Part shown: positions 41,501 through 49,581 of the stretch, one piece after another
Layout: each line of letters starts with the position of its first letter
How positions within the stretch are numbered: the first letter of the stretch is position 1
Source: an uncultured Mobilibacterium sp.
Lineage (GTDB): Bacteria; Bacillota; Clostridia; Peptostreptococcales; Anaerovoracaceae
NCBI GenBank assembly: GCA_947254375.1
Contig: CAMYCF010000006.1
Location: forward strand, 9,928-73,927
Reading direction: 5' to 3'
DNA: 64,000 bases
Translations under genes and position numbers: made by a program
Notes under the pieces: generated by a model
Databases searched by the model: none
Seen by the model: only the letters and a program-made list of their open reading frames with translations
What the model was told of the DNA's origin: nothing

Positions 41501-42239
41501 GACCGGTAAAGGCGAGACCGATTACATGTACCCGGACGCGGGAGCGGAGGCGCTCGAAGAAGGCGGAAAGGTAAAAGACGGCTCTTATGTGATAATGGCC
41601 GGTGAGATCGCGGCGGTGAAGATATGGTCCGTCCAAAAGGGTCCGAACGCGGGTAAAATGATGGCGCGACTGGTGCTCGAAGATTACTTCGGATCGGTCG
41701 AGGTCGTGGTTTTTCCGTCCGCATATTCGGAATACAAGGGCCTTATAGAGGAGGGAGCGATCGTGGCCGTAGCGGGCCGGATCAAGACGGAGGATGAGGC
41801 CCCGTCGCAGGTGCTGCTCGACGACATGGCCGCGATAGAAGACATCGATACGCTGAACAGGTCCGGCAGGGGACCGAAAGACAGGAGGACGAGATCTTAT
41901 GACAGCCGTCCGCCTGAAGCATCAAATGTCCAGGAGCACTACGGCGATCCGCTCGGAGACTCAAATGCCCATGCGGGTCAAAAGCCGACAGGCGGAGGAA
42001 CATCGGTCACTATAAATGTTACGTACGAAGTCGTGAGGAATTTCGGCGGCGTGCCTGAGCTGATGAACGACCTCGCCTCGATAATGAGCGAATATCCGGG
42101 GAATTCCCCGATGGTGATCGATCTGCCGAACGGCAAACAGTTCAGGGTGAGGAGCGAAAACGGCGTCGACCTGACGGGAGACTTGCTGCAAAGGCTCGGA
42201 GAAATATTTTCGGAAGAAAACGTCAAGACAGATAACTGA
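38547..42239 (+). CDS. dnaE: DNA polymerase III alpha subunit DnaE
   Basis: 1230 residues. N-terminal PHP domain (FTHLHLHTEYSLLDGMARI, VTDHGVMYGA), polymerase core with the catalytic PDIDMDF motif and GPGRGSAAGSL, helix-hairpin-helix region (FGLKEIKSVG) and an OB-fold near residues 1010-1090. The C-terminal ~70 residues include a beta-rich segment (TINVTYEVVRNFGGVPEL). It is the replicative polymerase subunit of the DnaE1 type. Ribosome site AAAGGAGAAACAG. It is followed after 10 bp by pfkA, a common Firmicutes pair. Confidence 0.96.
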   Translation: MAFTHLHLHTEYSLLDGMARIDKLVERAKEYGMDSVAVTDHGVMYGAVHFYRACKKAGIKPIIGCEVYTAPRGIAEKDRERGHLILLAKNNEGYTNLCKIVSAGFLEGFYVKPRIDKAILGQYSDGIICLSACVAGEVQKLLLAGRYEDAKKEALSLRDIFGGNNFFIEMQNHGVEYDERLIGLQKQLSDETGIPLVATNDVHYIDRKDAYVHDVLLAMQTKTTVMDEKRMRFDNDEFYFKSEEEMRGIFVDMPDVCDRTAEIAERCNVEFVFGEYHLPEFDAPPGKDKSVYLRELCFSGLIERYGEEAAKDGNPYRERLDKELGIIESMHFVDYFLIVWDYVSYAVRNDIPVGPGRGSAAGSLVANCLGITDLDPLKYDLIFERFLNPERISMPDIDMDFCIEGRQDVINYVINKYGKDKVSQIITFGTMKAKAAVRDVARALGEPYSKGDELAKKIPNELHITIEKALEANPDLRDMYEDDPSVRKIIDIAMEVEGMPRNESTHAAGVVISKEPLASIVPLYRSKDDVVATQFDMEVIGELGLLKMDLLGLKNLTMIRHAVDGIEKNRGIRPDFSSQKYDDPAVYKIISDGNTAGLFQLESKGMTDFMKRLKPSRFEDIIAGIALYRPGPMDSIDTYIENSRHPENIKYMHPALEPILNITYGCMIYQEQVMHIVRELAGYSFARSDVIRKAMSKKKMDVMREEKHYFIYGKKDKDGNAEIPGCIENGIPKEAAEEIFDAMMSFGEYAFNKSHAAAYAVISYETAYLKAHYPAEYMAALISGTTDSAAKVSMYMRNCEEMGIEILPPSITKSDADFKVEDGKIRFGLKEIKSVGADVIDTIIEARRKNGGFTDIFDFADAVAGTERGKKPNKKAIAAMIKAGAFDCLHDNRAAMLAIIDQTLDEAQKRAKDIDADQVTFFQLSDDFTEDVKIERELPKVADFTDRQRLAMEKEATGVFLSGHPLDEYGDLIKTYATANTSDLSTGKGETDYMYPDAGAEALEEGGKVKDGSYVIMAGEIAAVKIWSVQKGPNAGKMMARLVLEDYFGSVEVVVFPSAYSEYKGLIEEGAIVAVAGRIKTEDEAPSQVLLDDMAAIEDIDTLNRSGRGPKDRRTRSYDSRPPEASNVQEHYGDPLGDSNAHAGQKPTGGGTSVTINVTYEVVRNFGGVPELMNDLASIMSEYPGNSPMVIDLPNGKQFRVRSENGVDLTGDLLQRLGEIFSEENVKTDN

Positions 42240-42249
42240 GGAGGACCGC

Positions 42250-43221
42250 GTGGATAATATAAGAAAGATAGGCGTTCTCACAAGCGGCGGAGATTCACCG
42301 GGAATGAACGCAGCGATAAGGGCCGTGGTGAGGTTCGGGATAGACCTTCGTTTTGAGGTTTACGGAATCGAGAGGGGATTCACAGGTCTGATAGAAGGCG
42401 ATGTCAGGAGGATGGACAGGTTCTCCGTCGCGGACATCCTTCAGAGGGGCGGAACGATACTGAAGACGGCGAGGAGCGAAAAGTTCATGACGAAAGAGGG
42501 CTTTTCAGCCGCCGTAGAAAACATCGGGAAGTTCGGCCTCGACGCACTGATCGTCATAGGAGGGAACGGCTCGCTCAAAGGCGCAAAAGCGCTGGCGGAT
42601 GCGGGCGTTCGGGTAGCTTTCATACCGGCGTCGATCGATAACGACCTCGGATACACCGAAGCGAGTATAGGCTTCGATACGGCCGTAAACACGGTGCTCG
42701 ACGCGATCACGAGGATAAGGGACACATCGTCGGCACACGAAAGGACGACCGTTATAGAGGTCATGGGCAGAGACTGCGGCGACATCGCGCTTTATTCCGG
42801 CGTAGCGGGAGGCGCCGAGTTCGTCCTTCTCCCCGAAGTAAAAACGGACATCGAAGACATGATCTACAAGGTGACCGAAGGTATCGACAGGGGGAAGATG
42901 CATAGTATAATAATAAGAGCGGAAGGGGCAGAGCCGTCATCCGACGAGACGGTCCGTCAGATCTCGCAGAGGACCGGCCGTGATGTTCGCCTCGTAGTAC
43001 TGTCTTACCTGCAGAGGGGCGGATCCCCGACTCTCAGGGACAGGCTGATAGCGACAGATTTTGCCCGCGCCGCAGTTGAGATCATACGAACGGGCGGATC
43101 CGGCTTTGCCGTGGGTCTGTCGTGCGGCGGCGTGACCGATTTTCCGATCGAAGAAGCGATCTCATACACGAAACCTTTTGAAAGAAACGTATACGAAGCA
43201 ATAGATATCCTCAGCAGATAA
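42250..43221 (+). CDS. pfkA: 6-phosphofructokinase
   Basis: 323 residues, standard length. It phosphorylates fructose-6-phosphate in glycolysis. TSGGDSPGMNAAIR, the catalytic SIDNDLGYTEASIGFDTAVN and MGRDCGDIAL are present. The nucleotide loop that normally reads GGDGS is GGNGSLKGA here, with Asn106 in place of the Asp that helps bind magnesium (Asp103 in E. coli). The Gly after it still argues for ATP rather than pyrophosphate, but the change is notable. Start is GTG 42250 with GAGGAGGACC; it is co-transcribed with dnaE. Confidence 0.93.
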   Translation: MDNIRKIGVLTSGGDSPGMNAAIRAVVRFGIDLRFEVYGIERGFTGLIEGDVRRMDRFSVADILQRGGTILKTARSEKFMTKEGFSAAVENIGKFGLDALIVIGGNGSLKGAKALADAGVRVAFIPASIDNDLGYTEASIGFDTAVNTVLDAITRIRDTSSAHERTTVIEVMGRDCGDIALYSGVAGGAEFVLLPEVKTDIEDMIYKVTEGIDRGKMHSIIIRAEGAEPSSDETVRQISQRTGRDVRLVVLSYLQRGGSPTLRDRLIATDFARAAVEIIRTGGSGFAVGLSCGGVTDFPIEEAISYTKPFERNVYEAIDILSR

Positions 43222-43250
43222 GTGCGGGGAGACGAAAAGAAGGGGTCGAT

Positions 43251-43829
43251 ATGGATAAGAAATTTATAGTCATCTACAGCTCGAAATACGGCACCACGAA
43301 AGGATATGCCGAAAGGGTTGCGGACGCCCTCGGCTGCGATGCGGTACCTGCAGATGCGTGCGATTTCGGCGCGCTCTCCGATTTTGACTGCATAGTTTAC
43401 GGCGGCTGGATCCGGGGCGGCGGCATAGTCGGCCTTAACAGGCTCAAACCTCATGCAGCCGAGATCGCGGACAGGCTCGTGATATTCGCGACCGGCATCT
43501 CCACCGATATGCCGACCGTTGTGGAAGAGGTAAAAGGGGTAAATTTCGACGACGCGATAAAAGACGTCCCGCTCGTTTTATGCGGCGGTAAATACGATCC
43601 GAAGACCGCATCGGCTTTCGATAAAATGCTGATGGGCATCGCAAAGATGATAGTAAAAGGTAAAGACGAGAACGGCGCAAAAATGAAGAACCGACTGAAC
43701 GTCGGCTCCGACCTCCGCGAAGAGGACGGCGACCTCAAGATCCTGAAAGAGGTCGAAAAGATCACAGGTCTTCATCTTTGTGGGGCATCCACCCCGGGTG
43801 ATGATCACGATCGGCGTTCCGATCTATAG
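43251..43829 (+). CDS. Flavodoxin-domain protein
   Basis: 192 residues. Flavodoxin-like fold with the FMN phosphate loop YSSKYGTTKGYAERV and a GGWIRGGG loop; this resembles the protoporphyrinogen-oxidase HemG/flavodoxin_5 group. Ribosome site AGAAGGGGTCGAT, 29 bp after pfkA. The last 68 bases overlap the 3' end of dinB on the other strand. Role unknown; a redox carrier is likely. Confidence 0.75.
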   Translation: MDKKFIVIYSSKYGTTKGYAERVADALGCDAVPADACDFGALSDFDCIVYGGWIRGGGIVGLNRLKPHAAEIADRLVIFATGISTDMPTVVEEVKGVNFDDAIKDVPLVLCGGKYDPKTASAFDKMLMGIAKMIVKGKDENGAKMKNRLNVGSDLREEDGDLKILKEVEKITGLHLCGASTPGDDHDRRSDL

Positions 43830-45033
43830 TTATGCCGAAGTCGTTGTCGAGAGAGTGAGCGAAGTGTATGGCGGAATCGCCGAACCGGCTTCGTATCTCA
43901 TCGAGTGTGCGGTCGAGACGCTCATCCGTCTCGTTTCGCACGGAAAAAATGCTGACCTGCTCCGACGAAAGTTCGTCCGTGAGGTCGATCGCCGTTATGG
44001 TGAGAAGTCTGATAGGCCTGTCACCGTATCCCAGTTCATTGACGAGGGATGTGGCGGCTTTTTTTATTGCAGAAGTCGTGTTTACGGGAGCGGGGAGGCG
44101 CTTTTGTCGGCTCACTTTGGAAAAGTAAGGGTCCGTCACTTCGACTTTTACTCCGCGAGCCTTCTTTTTGTACGCGCGAAGCCGGGCCGAGACCATTTCC
44201 GAAAGCTCCGATGTCGCAAAAGAGATGTCATCCGCACCCTTGAGATCGCGCCTGAAAGTGATCCCGTGGCCTATCGATTTTATATCGTCCTTGAAATTGC
44301 AGCTCGCGACCGGCGAATCGTCGAGGCCGTTGGCGTATTTGTGCAGCTTGAGGCCGTGCACACCGAGGAGCGACTGCAGGGACGAAGGATCCGCGGCGGC
44401 GAGGTCGCCTACCGTCTCTATCCCTATCGACGTGAGCCTGCGCTCCGTAGCTTTTCCGACGTAGAAAAAATCGCCTACCGGCAGCGGCCAGAGGATGTCC
44501 CTGAAATTATCGCGGCTTATAACAGTTGTGGCGTCGGGCTTTTTGTATTCGCTCCCCATCTTCGCGAAGATCTTGTTGAACGAAACTCCGACGGAAAGGG
44601 TGAGACCGTATCTCTCTCTGACCTCGCGCCTTATATCGTCGGCGATCGTCTTCGCATCGCCGAAAAGAGAGCCGCTCCCCGTGACGTCGAGCCACGATTC
44701 ATCGATGCTGAAAGGCTCCACGAGGTCCGTGTATCTCCTGTATATTTCGTTGATCTTTCTGCTGTAAAAAGAATATTTCTCGTGGTGAGGCGGAAGGAGG
44801 ACGAGGCCCGGGCATTTTTTCATCGCGGAGCCGACTGTCTCTGCTGTCACGACGCCGTACTTCTTAGCCGCCTCGTTTTTTGCGAGGATTATGCCGTGTC
44901 TTCTTTCCGGATCGCCCGCGACCGCAACCGGCCTGTCCCGAAGTTCGGGGTAGGCGAGAAGTTCCACCGATGCGTAGAACGAGTTCATATCGCAGTGTAA
45001 AATTTTTCTGTCGCGGCGGCTTTCCTTCGACAT
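43762..45033 (-). CDS. dinB: DNA polymerase IV
   Basis: 423 residues. Y-family translesion polymerase: CDMNSFYASVE and SIDESWLDVT carry the catalytic acidic residues, LSVGVSFNKIFAKMGSEYKKP is the palm motif, and a little-finger domain follows. No clear beta-clamp motif was looked for beyond the C-terminus. Start ATG 45033 has AAAGGAGCTCC. A near-consensus SOS (LexA) box at 45062-45075 lies between the -10 and the start, so DNA damage probably induces it. Convergent 68-bp overlap with the flavodoxin-domain gene. Confidence 0.95.
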   Translation of the reverse strand: MSKESRRDRKILHCDMNSFYASVELLAYPELRDRPVAVAGDPERRHGIILAKNEAAKKYGVVTAETVGSAMKKCPGLVLLPPHHEKYSFYSRKINEIYRRYTDLVEPFSIDESWLDVTGSGSLFGDAKTIADDIRREVRERYGLTLSVGVSFNKIFAKMGSEYKKPDATTVISRDNFRDILWPLPVGDFFYVGKATERRLTSIGIETVGDLAAADPSSLQSLLGVHGLKLHKYANGLDDSPVASCNFKDDIKSIGHGITFRRDLKGADDISFATSELSEMVSARLRAYKKKARGVKVEVTDPYFSKVSRQKRLPAPVNTTSAIKKAATSLVNELGYGDRPIRLLTITAIDLTDELSSEQVSIFSVRNETDERLDRTLDEIRSRFGDSAIHFAHSLDNDFGITIDRNADRDHHPGWMPHKDEDL

Positions 45034-45061
45034 GGCAGGAGCTCCTTTTATCGCGTAAAAT

Positions 45062-45087
45062 CGAACAGACGTTTGTTATCGATTATA
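45062..45087 (-). promoter_or_regulatory. dinB promoter with LexA (SOS) box
   Basis: Plus-strand CGAACAGACGTTTG at 45062-45075 matches the Gram-positive SOS consensus CGAACRNRYGTTYC at 13 of 14 positions. On the minus strand TATAAT lies just upstream (45082-45087), placing the box over the transcription start. Confidence 0.75.
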
Positions 45088-45104
45088 GCACATATTTTAC
45101 CGTG

Positions 45105-45133
45105 TTGACAGCCGCATATAAAAGTGCTATAAC
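45105..45133 (+). promoter_or_regulatory. Promoter of the small membrane protein gene
   Basis: TTGACA (45105-45110), 17-bp spacer, TATAAC (45128-45133), 69 bp before the gene. Confidence 0.75.
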
Positions 45134-45201
45134 GGCCGCGGGGAGAGGTTTTTCAGTCGATATATTTAAACAGACTGTCCCTGTTGAAAGGAGATGCAGC
45201 G

Positions 45202-45552
45202 ATGAATAAGTTGAGTTTGAAGATAATTACGACGGTCGCAGCGGCGGTGCTGATCTATCTTGCACATGCTCAGCTGTTCGCGGATGTGCCGGTAACGGTT
45301 TTGAAAGTCGTCGGGTATGCAATGGTCGCCGTATCTTTGTTCTACATATTCTATGAGGCAAAGCACAATTACGACTTTTTCTACGGCACGGCTCAGTCCG
45401 CGGGATCGAATGCAAACGGCTCGGTCGTTGCGGGTGTAGGGATCGGTATCCTTGCGACGGCACCGGTAGAAATGATCGTCGTCACGGCCGTAATGGTTGT
45501 GTACACGGTGATCATCTGTAAAAAATTCGAAACGAAGGCGGAGACCAAGTAG
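45202..45552 (+). CDS. Hypothetical integral membrane protein
   Basis: 116 residues with about three transmembrane helices (residues 6-24, 31-52, 78-103) and a short Lys/Glu tail. The segment between helices 2 and 3 is rich in small residues (GTAQSAGSNANGSVVAG). Start ATG 45202 has GAAAGGAGATGCAGC. No family recognised. It has its own strong promoter and a shared terminator, so it is a single-gene unit. Confidence 0.65.
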   Translation: MNKLSLKIITTVAAAVLIYLAHAQLFADVPVTVLKVVGYAMVAVSLFYIFYEAKHNYDFFYGTAQSAGSNANGSVVAGVGIGILATAPVEMIVVTAVMVVYTVIICKKFETKAETK

Positions 45553-45610
45553 TCGCTTATAAAACGGAATAAGAATGCAGCATCGTGCCGTTTCGGCGCC
45601 GTACTGCGAT

Positions 45611-45643
45611 AAAAAAGCGCCGGCCGGTACGGTCGGTGCTTTT
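45611..45643. terminator. Bidirectional terminator between the membrane protein and radical SAM genes
   Basis: 11-bp stem AGCGCCGGCCG (45616-45626), loop GTA, CGGTCGGTGCT (45630-45640) with two G-U pairs, A-run on the left and TTT on the right. Confidence 0.85.
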
Positions 45644-45680
45644 GCGCGTTCAAACATTATTTCAGGCGCTGTTTCCGGCG

Positions 45681-47093
45681 CTATTTGTTTTTGTACTTGT
45701 ACTCGTCCGCGGCCGGATTGTTTTTACTGTGGTTCCACAGATCGTCCGCGACCGGCTTCCACGTTTTAGCGTAATCGACGCACTTGCTCGTAAGGTGTTC
45801 CGGCGTTTCCGGAGAGATCATGTCGGTGGAGTGAGCTCCCGTGTCGTTGACCATTTTTACGATCCTGCCCGGATTTTCAAGCATCGGGCAAGGCCTGAGC
45901 AGGTTGTCGTTGAACGGCTGGTTGTCGTGATACGCCTTGAAGAGCGGTTTTTTCATCGCCTCCATTATCGTATCCTTTCTGATGTTGGAATCGGAGTAGT
46001 GGATGAATACGCACGGTTCCATGTCGCCGTTCGAATTTATGTGGAAGTAGTTCCTTCCTCCGGCTATGCAGCCGTTGATGTACTCGCCGTCGTTCTGGAA
46101 GTCTATCGTGAAGATACCTTCAGGGTAATCCTCTGACCTGATGTGGCGCACCCTGTTGTAAATGTACGTCCTCTGTTCAGGATTGAGCAGAAGGGCAGGG
46201 TTCGCGTCGTTTCCTACAGGCATGTAGTGGAAATACCAAGCGAGCTTGCATCCGTGGCTCGTGAGCAGGTGGATGAACTCGTCCGAAGTTACCGCCTTAT
46301 AGTTCACACTCGTGTAGCAGATCGAAACGCCGTAGAGAAGTCTGTACTTCTGCATGAGGTCCATCGCGTGGAGCACCTTGTCGTAAGTACCTTCCCCGCG
46401 CCTCGAATCCGTGGCGTCTTCGTCTCCCTCCAAACTCATGGCGAACGAAAGGTTCCCGAGCCTTGCGACCTCTTTGCAGAAGGCTTCATCGATGAGCGTT
46501 CCGTTCGTGAATATATGGAACTCGCTGTCGTTGAATTCCTCGGCCAGTCTCAGGATATCCGCTTTTCTTACGAGCGGCTCTCCGCCTGTGAGGAGGTAGA
46601 AATAGCAGCCGATCTCGTTGCCCTGACGGACTATGTCGGCCATCTCTTCATAGGTGAGATTGTTCTTGTAACCGTATTCGGCAGCCCAGCAACCGATACA
46701 TTTCATGTTGCAGGCGGAAGTAGGGTCGAACAGTATGGCCCAAGGGATATTACATTGCTCCTTCTCCATAAGTTCGCATCTCAGGGAGTTCCCGTAATAC
46801 ACCGCGTTGTATGCGACGTTGTTGATGAACTTCTTGATGATGTTCTCGTCTACGGTGTTGACAAGGTTCACACCGAACCTGCGCCATTTCGAATCCTCGT
46901 TTTCGAACGTTCTTTTAACGTTTTCGATCGCGGCCTTTGCGCTGTTGTTTCCCTTAGGCATAAGATACTCGTCGATGACGTTGACGACATCGAGAATGCC
47001 TTTCTCCGGGTCTTTCTGTATGTGCTTAAAAGCAACATCGACCGCTTTTTGGAATGCTGTTTGCTTAGCGCGATCAATAAAAGTCTTTGCCAT
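45681..47093 (-). CDS. Radical SAM protein with SPASM-like C-terminus
   Basis: 470 residues. The N-terminal ~115 residues are helical (MAKTFIDRAKQTAFQKAVDV). The radical SAM core follows, with the cluster motif CNMKCIGC, LTGGEPL and NGTLIDEAF. A C-terminal region has further cysteines (INGCIAGGRNYFHI, MEPCVFIH, RPCPML) as in SPASM proteins. The target is unknown; no peptide substrate gene is visible beside it. Start ATG 47093 is chosen because GGAGG lies eight bases upstream; the frame opens at GTG 47102 within that site. Confidence 0.85.
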   Translation of the reverse strand: MAKTFIDRAKQTAFQKAVDVAFKHIQKDPEKGILDVVNVIDEYLMPKGNNSAKAAIENVKRTFENEDSKWRRFGVNLVNTVDENIIKKFINNVAYNAVYYGNSLRCELMEKEQCNIPWAILFDPTSACNMKCIGCWAAEYGYKNNLTYEEMADIVRQGNEIGCYFYLLTGGEPLVRKADILRLAEEFNDSEFHIFTNGTLIDEAFCKEVARLGNLSFAMSLEGDEDATDSRRGEGTYDKVLHAMDLMQKYRLLYGVSICYTSVNYKAVTSDEFIHLLTSHGCKLAWYFHYMPVGNDANPALLLNPEQRTYIYNRVRHIRSEDYPEGIFTIDFQNDGEYINGCIAGGRNYFHINSNGDMEPCVFIHYSDSNIRKDTIMEAMKKPLFKAYHDNQPFNDNLLRPCPMLENPGRIVKMVNDTGAHSTDMISPETPEHLTSKCVDYAKTWKPVADDLWNHSKNNPAADEYKYKNK

Positions 47094-47231
47094 TTTCGGC
47101 ACCTCCGTAGCTATATGTTTTAAACATATGCTTTAATATTTAACCATAAAAATCGTCAAAAATCAATCAGGAACCTATATTATGTTGCTATAGGAGAAGG
47201 GCAATGCAATATGTGCTTTTAAATCGCATAA

Positions 47232-47272
47232 AATCAAAATACCCTCCTTCCCGTTGCCGGGGAAAGAGGGTA
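47232..47272 (-). terminator. Terminator of the purine permease gene
   Basis: TACCCTC (47240-47246) pairs with GAGGGTA (47266-47272), extended by TTCCC (47248-47252) and GGGAA (47260-47264). On the minus strand it is followed by TTTTGATTTT. Confidence 0.8.
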
Positions 47273-47337
47273 CATGGTTTGTTTGTTTTTACGGGCGGCG
47301 GTAAAAACCGATACCGCGCACCTTTTTTACGATATCT

Positions 47338-48711
47338 TTAGTGGAAGCCGATGCCGTAAATAAGGGTGAACATACGGAGCGCGAAGAGCGCGAACGCTAC
47401 CCACATTACAGGTGCTACGTCTTTGATCTTTCCGGAAACGACTTTGAGGATCACCCATGAAAGCATTCCGAACATGATGCCGTTTGCGATCGAGTAAGTG
47501 AAAGGCATCATTACGATCGCCATGAAGCCTCCGACGGTATCGGCGATGTCGCCCTCAAACTCCATGTTTTTTACGGAAGAGAGCATGAGGAGCCCGACGT
47601 AGATGAGCGCCGGTGCCGTTGCGAATGCCGGGATCGCGAGGAATATAGGTGCGAGGAAGAGGGAAGCGAGGAACAGTACTGCGACCGTGCTCGATGTAAG
47701 TCCCGTTCTTCCGCCGCTTGCAACGCCTGCAGCCGATTCAACATAGCTCGTTACCGTGGAAGTTCCTACGCATGCGCCGAAGATCGTTCCGATAGCGTCG
47801 GACAGGAGAGCCTGTTTCGCGCGAGGGAGCTTGCCTTCTTCGTCGAGGAGGTTACCTTTGGAAGCTACTCCGATGAGCGTTCCGACCGTGTCGAAGATAT
47901 CTACGAACAGGAACGAGAACGTTATTACGGCGAACTCGATCAGGTGCTTTCCGACCCATGCGAAATCGAACGCGAACATCGTAGGCGCTTTAGGGATGAA
48001 CGATGCGCCGTGGAAATCAGGATAGAGCGAGTACGCTCCCGCGTCGATGTCTACCTGATAGTAACCGGTCGCCTGCGCGATCATTCCGAGGATCCATGTA
48101 GCGAGGATGCCCCAGAGAACGAATCCCTGAACGTTGTAGTGCTTCAGTATAGCGATGACAAGAAAACCGACCATGGCGAGAACGAACTGCGGTTTCGAGA
48201 TCGTTCCGAGGGTCACGATCGTAGCAGGACTTGCAACGACTACGCCGGCTCCCGAAAGGCCGATTATCGCAATGAAGAGTCCGATACCTGCCGTTATACC
48301 GAGCTTGAGGTTCGTCGGTACGTCGTTGACGAGCTTCTCCCTGAAATTAGTGAAGGAGAGGAGTACGAATACGATACCTTCGACCAATACGGCGGCAAGA
48401 GCGATCTTCCAAGGATCCTTGATGCCCGCCTCCGCCATAGGTATACAAACGGAGTAAGCGAAATATGCGTTCAGTCCCATTCCGGACGCCAGAGCTACCG
48501 GATAGTTGGCGAGGAACGCCATGATCAAAGTGGCTACCGCCGCGGAAACCGCCGTTGCGGTAAATACAGCCGCGCGATCCATTCCTGCAGCCGACAGGAC
48601 CGTAGGGTTGACGGCGAGTATGTACACCATCGAAAGGAAGGTGGTGAGACCCGCGACCATCTCGGTCCGTCTGTCGGTATGATGTTCTTCTAACTTGAAA
48701 AATTTTTCCAT
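47338..48711 (-). CDS. NCS2-family purine permease (guanine/hypoxanthine type)
   Basis: 457 residues, about 12-14 transmembrane helices. Typical of the AzgA/PbuG branch: start EEHHTDRRTEMVAGLTTF, VNPTVLSAAGMD, GMGLNAYFAY, and LFVDIFDTVGTLIGVA. It imports hypoxanthine, guanine or adenine for salvage. Ribosome site AAGGAGTCTATC. A TATAAT box on the minus strand (48792-48797) with TTGAAG (48816-48821, 18-bp spacer) is the likely promoter. I looked for a purine riboswitch in the ~75-base leader and did not find one. Confidence 0.93.
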   Translation of the reverse strand: MEKFFKLEEHHTDRRTEMVAGLTTFLSMVYILAVNPTVLSAAGMDRAAVFTATAVSAAVATLIMAFLANYPVALASGMGLNAYFAYSVCIPMAEAGIKDPWKIALAAVLVEGIVFVLLSFTNFREKLVNDVPTNLKLGITAGIGLFIAIIGLSGAGVVVASPATIVTLGTISKPQFVLAMVGFLVIAILKHYNVQGFVLWGILATWILGMIAQATGYYQVDIDAGAYSLYPDFHGASFIPKAPTMFAFDFAWVGKHLIEFAVITFSFLFVDIFDTVGTLIGVASKGNLLDEEGKLPRAKQALLSDAIGTIFGACVGTSTVTSYVESAAGVASGGRTGLTSSTVAVLFLASLFLAPIFLAIPAFATAPALIYVGLLMLSSVKNMEFEGDIADTVGGFMAIVMMPFTYSIANGIMFGMLSWVILKVVSGKIKDVAPVMWVAFALFALRMFTLIYGIGFH

Positions 48712-48831
48712 GATAGACTCCTTAATATAATGTTCATAGTGTTTCGTACCGGCGCGTCAAAAAATAAAAAAGACATGCCGGGCATACGGTTATTATAATG
48801 TAGTGATAAGATCTTCTTCAAGGGAGAAGGG

Positions 48832-48911
48832 GGTAAAAGGGGCGGATTTTATCGAAATAAGGCCCTCTTCCGGTAAAAAGGCGAACGATTCCTCAGAAAA
48901 CCGCGGTAAAA
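48832..48911 (+). repeat. Cluster of three GGTAAAA heptamers
   Basis: Copies at 48832, 48872 and 48905 in the 281-bp gap upstream of the small membrane protein gene. See the finding on this heptamer. Confidence 0.6.
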
Positions 48912-48992
48912 GTTCACGAAACGCGGCGGCTTGCATTTTACGCGGCTCCTGTTATATCATTGTGCTATCAACTTCAGCACCGAGGTAAAAAA

Positions 48993-49412
48993 ATGAAAAA
49001 CAACGATATCAACAAAACTTTTATCACGCGGACCTTCGCGGCCGTCGTCTTTCCGTCGGCGTTTTTTATGCTGACCGCATACAAACAGACGGCGACTTCT
49101 CACTTCGTGAAGATCCTCATGATAATAATCGTTTTATCGGGGATATCCGTCATCCTTGACAACATAAGGTACAAGCTCAAGGCCGACAGGGCTGAGCGCA
49201 AGACGGGCGTAAGACCGCCGACTCCGAACGAACAGAGGTGGCTCGACAAAAAGGCAGCCGAAAGCGAGAAGCAGGCAAAGGCGATGTCCGAGACGGGAAA
49301 GGCCATGTTCAGCCGCTCAAAGAAGAAGGAAGAACCGCCTGTGTCGAAGGCGGCGAGGAGCAACCCGAAAAAGGCGAAAAAACTGAGCGACAGGAAAAAA
49401 GTAAAGAAATAA
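48993..49412 (+). CDS. Hypothetical membrane protein with a basic tail
   Basis: 139 residues. Two transmembrane helices (about 13-29 and 39-56), then a long charged cytoplasmic tail rich in Lys, Glu and Ala (EQRWLDKKAAESEKQAKAM) that ends in a strongly basic stretch. Start ATG 48993 has CGAGGTAAAAAA; the frame extends back to 48960. No family recognised. The basic tail could contact ribosomes or nucleic acid (guess). It lies directly upstream of the rpsB promoter. Confidence 0.65.
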   Translation: MKNNDINKTFITRTFAAVVFPSAFFMLTAYKQTATSHFVKILMIIIVLSGISVILDNIRYKLKADRAERKTGVRPPTPNEQRWLDKKAAESEKQAKAMSETGKAMFSRSKKKEEPPVSKAARSNPKKAKKLSDRKKVKK

Positions 49413-49415
49413 TGC

Positions 49416-49444
49416 TTGCATTGTCGCAGGCCCTATTTTATAAT
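49416..49444 (+). promoter_or_regulatory. rpsB-tsf promoter
   Basis: TTGCAT (49416-49421), 17-bp spacer, TATAAT (49439-49444). It leaves a leader of about 130 nt with the imperfect inverted sequence TGCGTACGCC...GTGTACGGCGACGCA (49458-49492). This may be an autoregulatory ribosomal-protein leader; I cannot match it to a known S2 leader. Confidence 0.65.
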
Positions 49445-49581
49445 GTTTCAGTACGACTGCGTACGCCCGTTTTTTGTGTACGGCGACGCAAATCCAATAA
49501 ACACGGTCCGATGATGCTACGGTGCTCCGAAAGGGGTTTTGAGTAATAAATCGGGTCGGAAGAAAAACCGGAGGTATTAAA

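Noticed and set aside
48712..48830. Purine riboswitch upstream of the NCS2 permease
   Set aside because: The leader is short and lacks the conserved three-way junction core.
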